From positions 30,263,851-30,327,850 of the forward strand of contig OZ029914.1 of assembly GCA_964023275.1 (NCBI GenBank): a stretch of DNA of 64,000 nucleotides, written 5' to 3'. The position numbers were made by a program, and so were the translations under genes. The notes under the pieces are model-generated. The model was not told the origin of the DNA. It saw nothing but the letters and a program-made list of their open reading frames with translations, and made no database searches. The DNA comes from Norana najaformis. Its lineage: Eukaryota; Annelida; Clitellata; Crassiclitellata; Hormogastridae. This document shows, in pieces, positions 63,107 through 64,000 of the stretch; the first letter of the stretch is position 1, and each line of letters opens with the position of its first letter.

Positions 63107-63369
63107 ATTACATTGTGAAGAATAGCGCTGAAACCAGACATCTGCGCCATTAATTGAAGCTTAAAATCTTCACATTTCTTCAGCGACCGACAAAAGCAGA
63201 GGAACCGACTCATCCACCGAAGACAGATTACGGCTGATCTGAGCAACACAGAGCAGGAAGGACACAACGAATAAGTATATGTCAACGATAACGAATGGAG
63301 TGGACACGACTTCAGACAAATCTATACGTCAATGCCAAAGAAGCTTAATTTTTATGTTATATTTACACA

Positions 63370-63840
63370 TGCACACATACGTAATGTATATATATACGCT
63401 TACATACATGCAGCACGCATACATACATACACAGATGCGTACATAGATTATATACATCGATATTTACATACATACATATGATACATGAATACTGGTACAC
63501 GAATAGATGTATATAGGCCTATAAAAATAAATACACGCATACACAAATGCAAGCATAGATATATACATACATAGGTACTTATATAGACTACAAATATCGA
63601 CACATAGAAACATTCACACCGGTACATGCATTCATGCATGCATACATATATACACGCATGCATACATAGATACATAGATACATACACAGTTACATACACA
63701 CATTCATGCATGCATACATGACATACATAGATACATAAAAACATAGATACATACACAGATACATACACACATTCACGCATGCATACGTGCATACATACAT
63801 ATATACATACATGTACGTACATACACACGTAGCATTATAA
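63370..63840. repeat. Interrupted CATA/CACA/GATA microsatellite
   Basis: Degenerate CATACATA, ACACATTCA and GATACATA units. The minus-strand open frame across it is a translation of the repeat. The rest of the window to 64000 shows no gene. Confidence 0.92.
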
Positions 63841-64000
63841 CATGTAAGCTGTGTTTATAGCATAATATAAAATAAGCACTATAGGCCTATATGCATATCA
63901 CGTACAGACTATATGCAGTAAAGTAATGTATATCTTTCGGTTCACGTATAAGTTTACGACATTCATTCGTCTAAATCATCGGCTCCATCGTCCTTCTGGT

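Overview
The window reads as nuclear DNA of an invertebrate animal. Genes are split by short GT-AG introns, long introns carry decayed retrotransposons, and simple repeats (CATA, CAGA, CCTG, TA) are very abundant. All four recognisable genes are animal genes with bilaterian-type protein sequences. The species cannot be fixed from sequence alone.

Layout: 1-2.6 kb holds CATA microsatellite, a telomere-like patch inside an inverted repeat, an orphan open frame and a tRNA-derived SINE. At 3.0-3.9 kb on the minus strand there is a possible small two-exon gene, and just beyond its stop a repeat copy that is itself open. From 10.05 down to 4.5 kb on the minus strand lies a complete six-exon MRPL18 (uL18m, mitochondrial ribosome). 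Head to head with it, from 11.24 to 35.92 kb on the plus strand, is a complete syntaxin-1 gene (plasma-membrane Qa-SNARE). Its first intron is 15.7 kb, and it has two alternative terminal exons, each coding its own membrane anchor. A dead hAT transposase sits between those two exons. From 51.9 down to 42.1 kb on the minus strand is a complete 14-exon LEMD3/MAN1 gene (inner nuclear membrane protein with LEM, MSC and C-terminal RRM/UHM domains), including a 28-nt microexon and a GC-AG intron. Divergent from it at 53.26 kb on the plus strand is an intronless 177-codon gene resembling ciliary microtubule inner proteins (SPMIP1/ATP6V1FNB type), with an RFX-type X-box 123 bp upstream. From 54 to 64 kb I see no convincing gene, only LINE 3' fragments and long CATA/CAGA/TC microsatellites.

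The exon models were built by hand. In each of the three multi-exon genes every junction keeps phase, and the joined coding length divides by three: MRPL18 765 nt, STX1 891 or 888 nt, LEMD3 2094 nt. The genes share no pathway; they are ordinary animal neighbours in two divergent pairs (MRPL18/STX1 and LEMD3/SPMIP1-like).

The points most worth a second look are the duplicated syntaxin anchor exons, the X-box at the putative ciliary gene, a foldback repeat family whose copies keep an open frame (one copy holds about 51 perfect CCTG units in a divergent promoter), and the unassigned two-exon gene.
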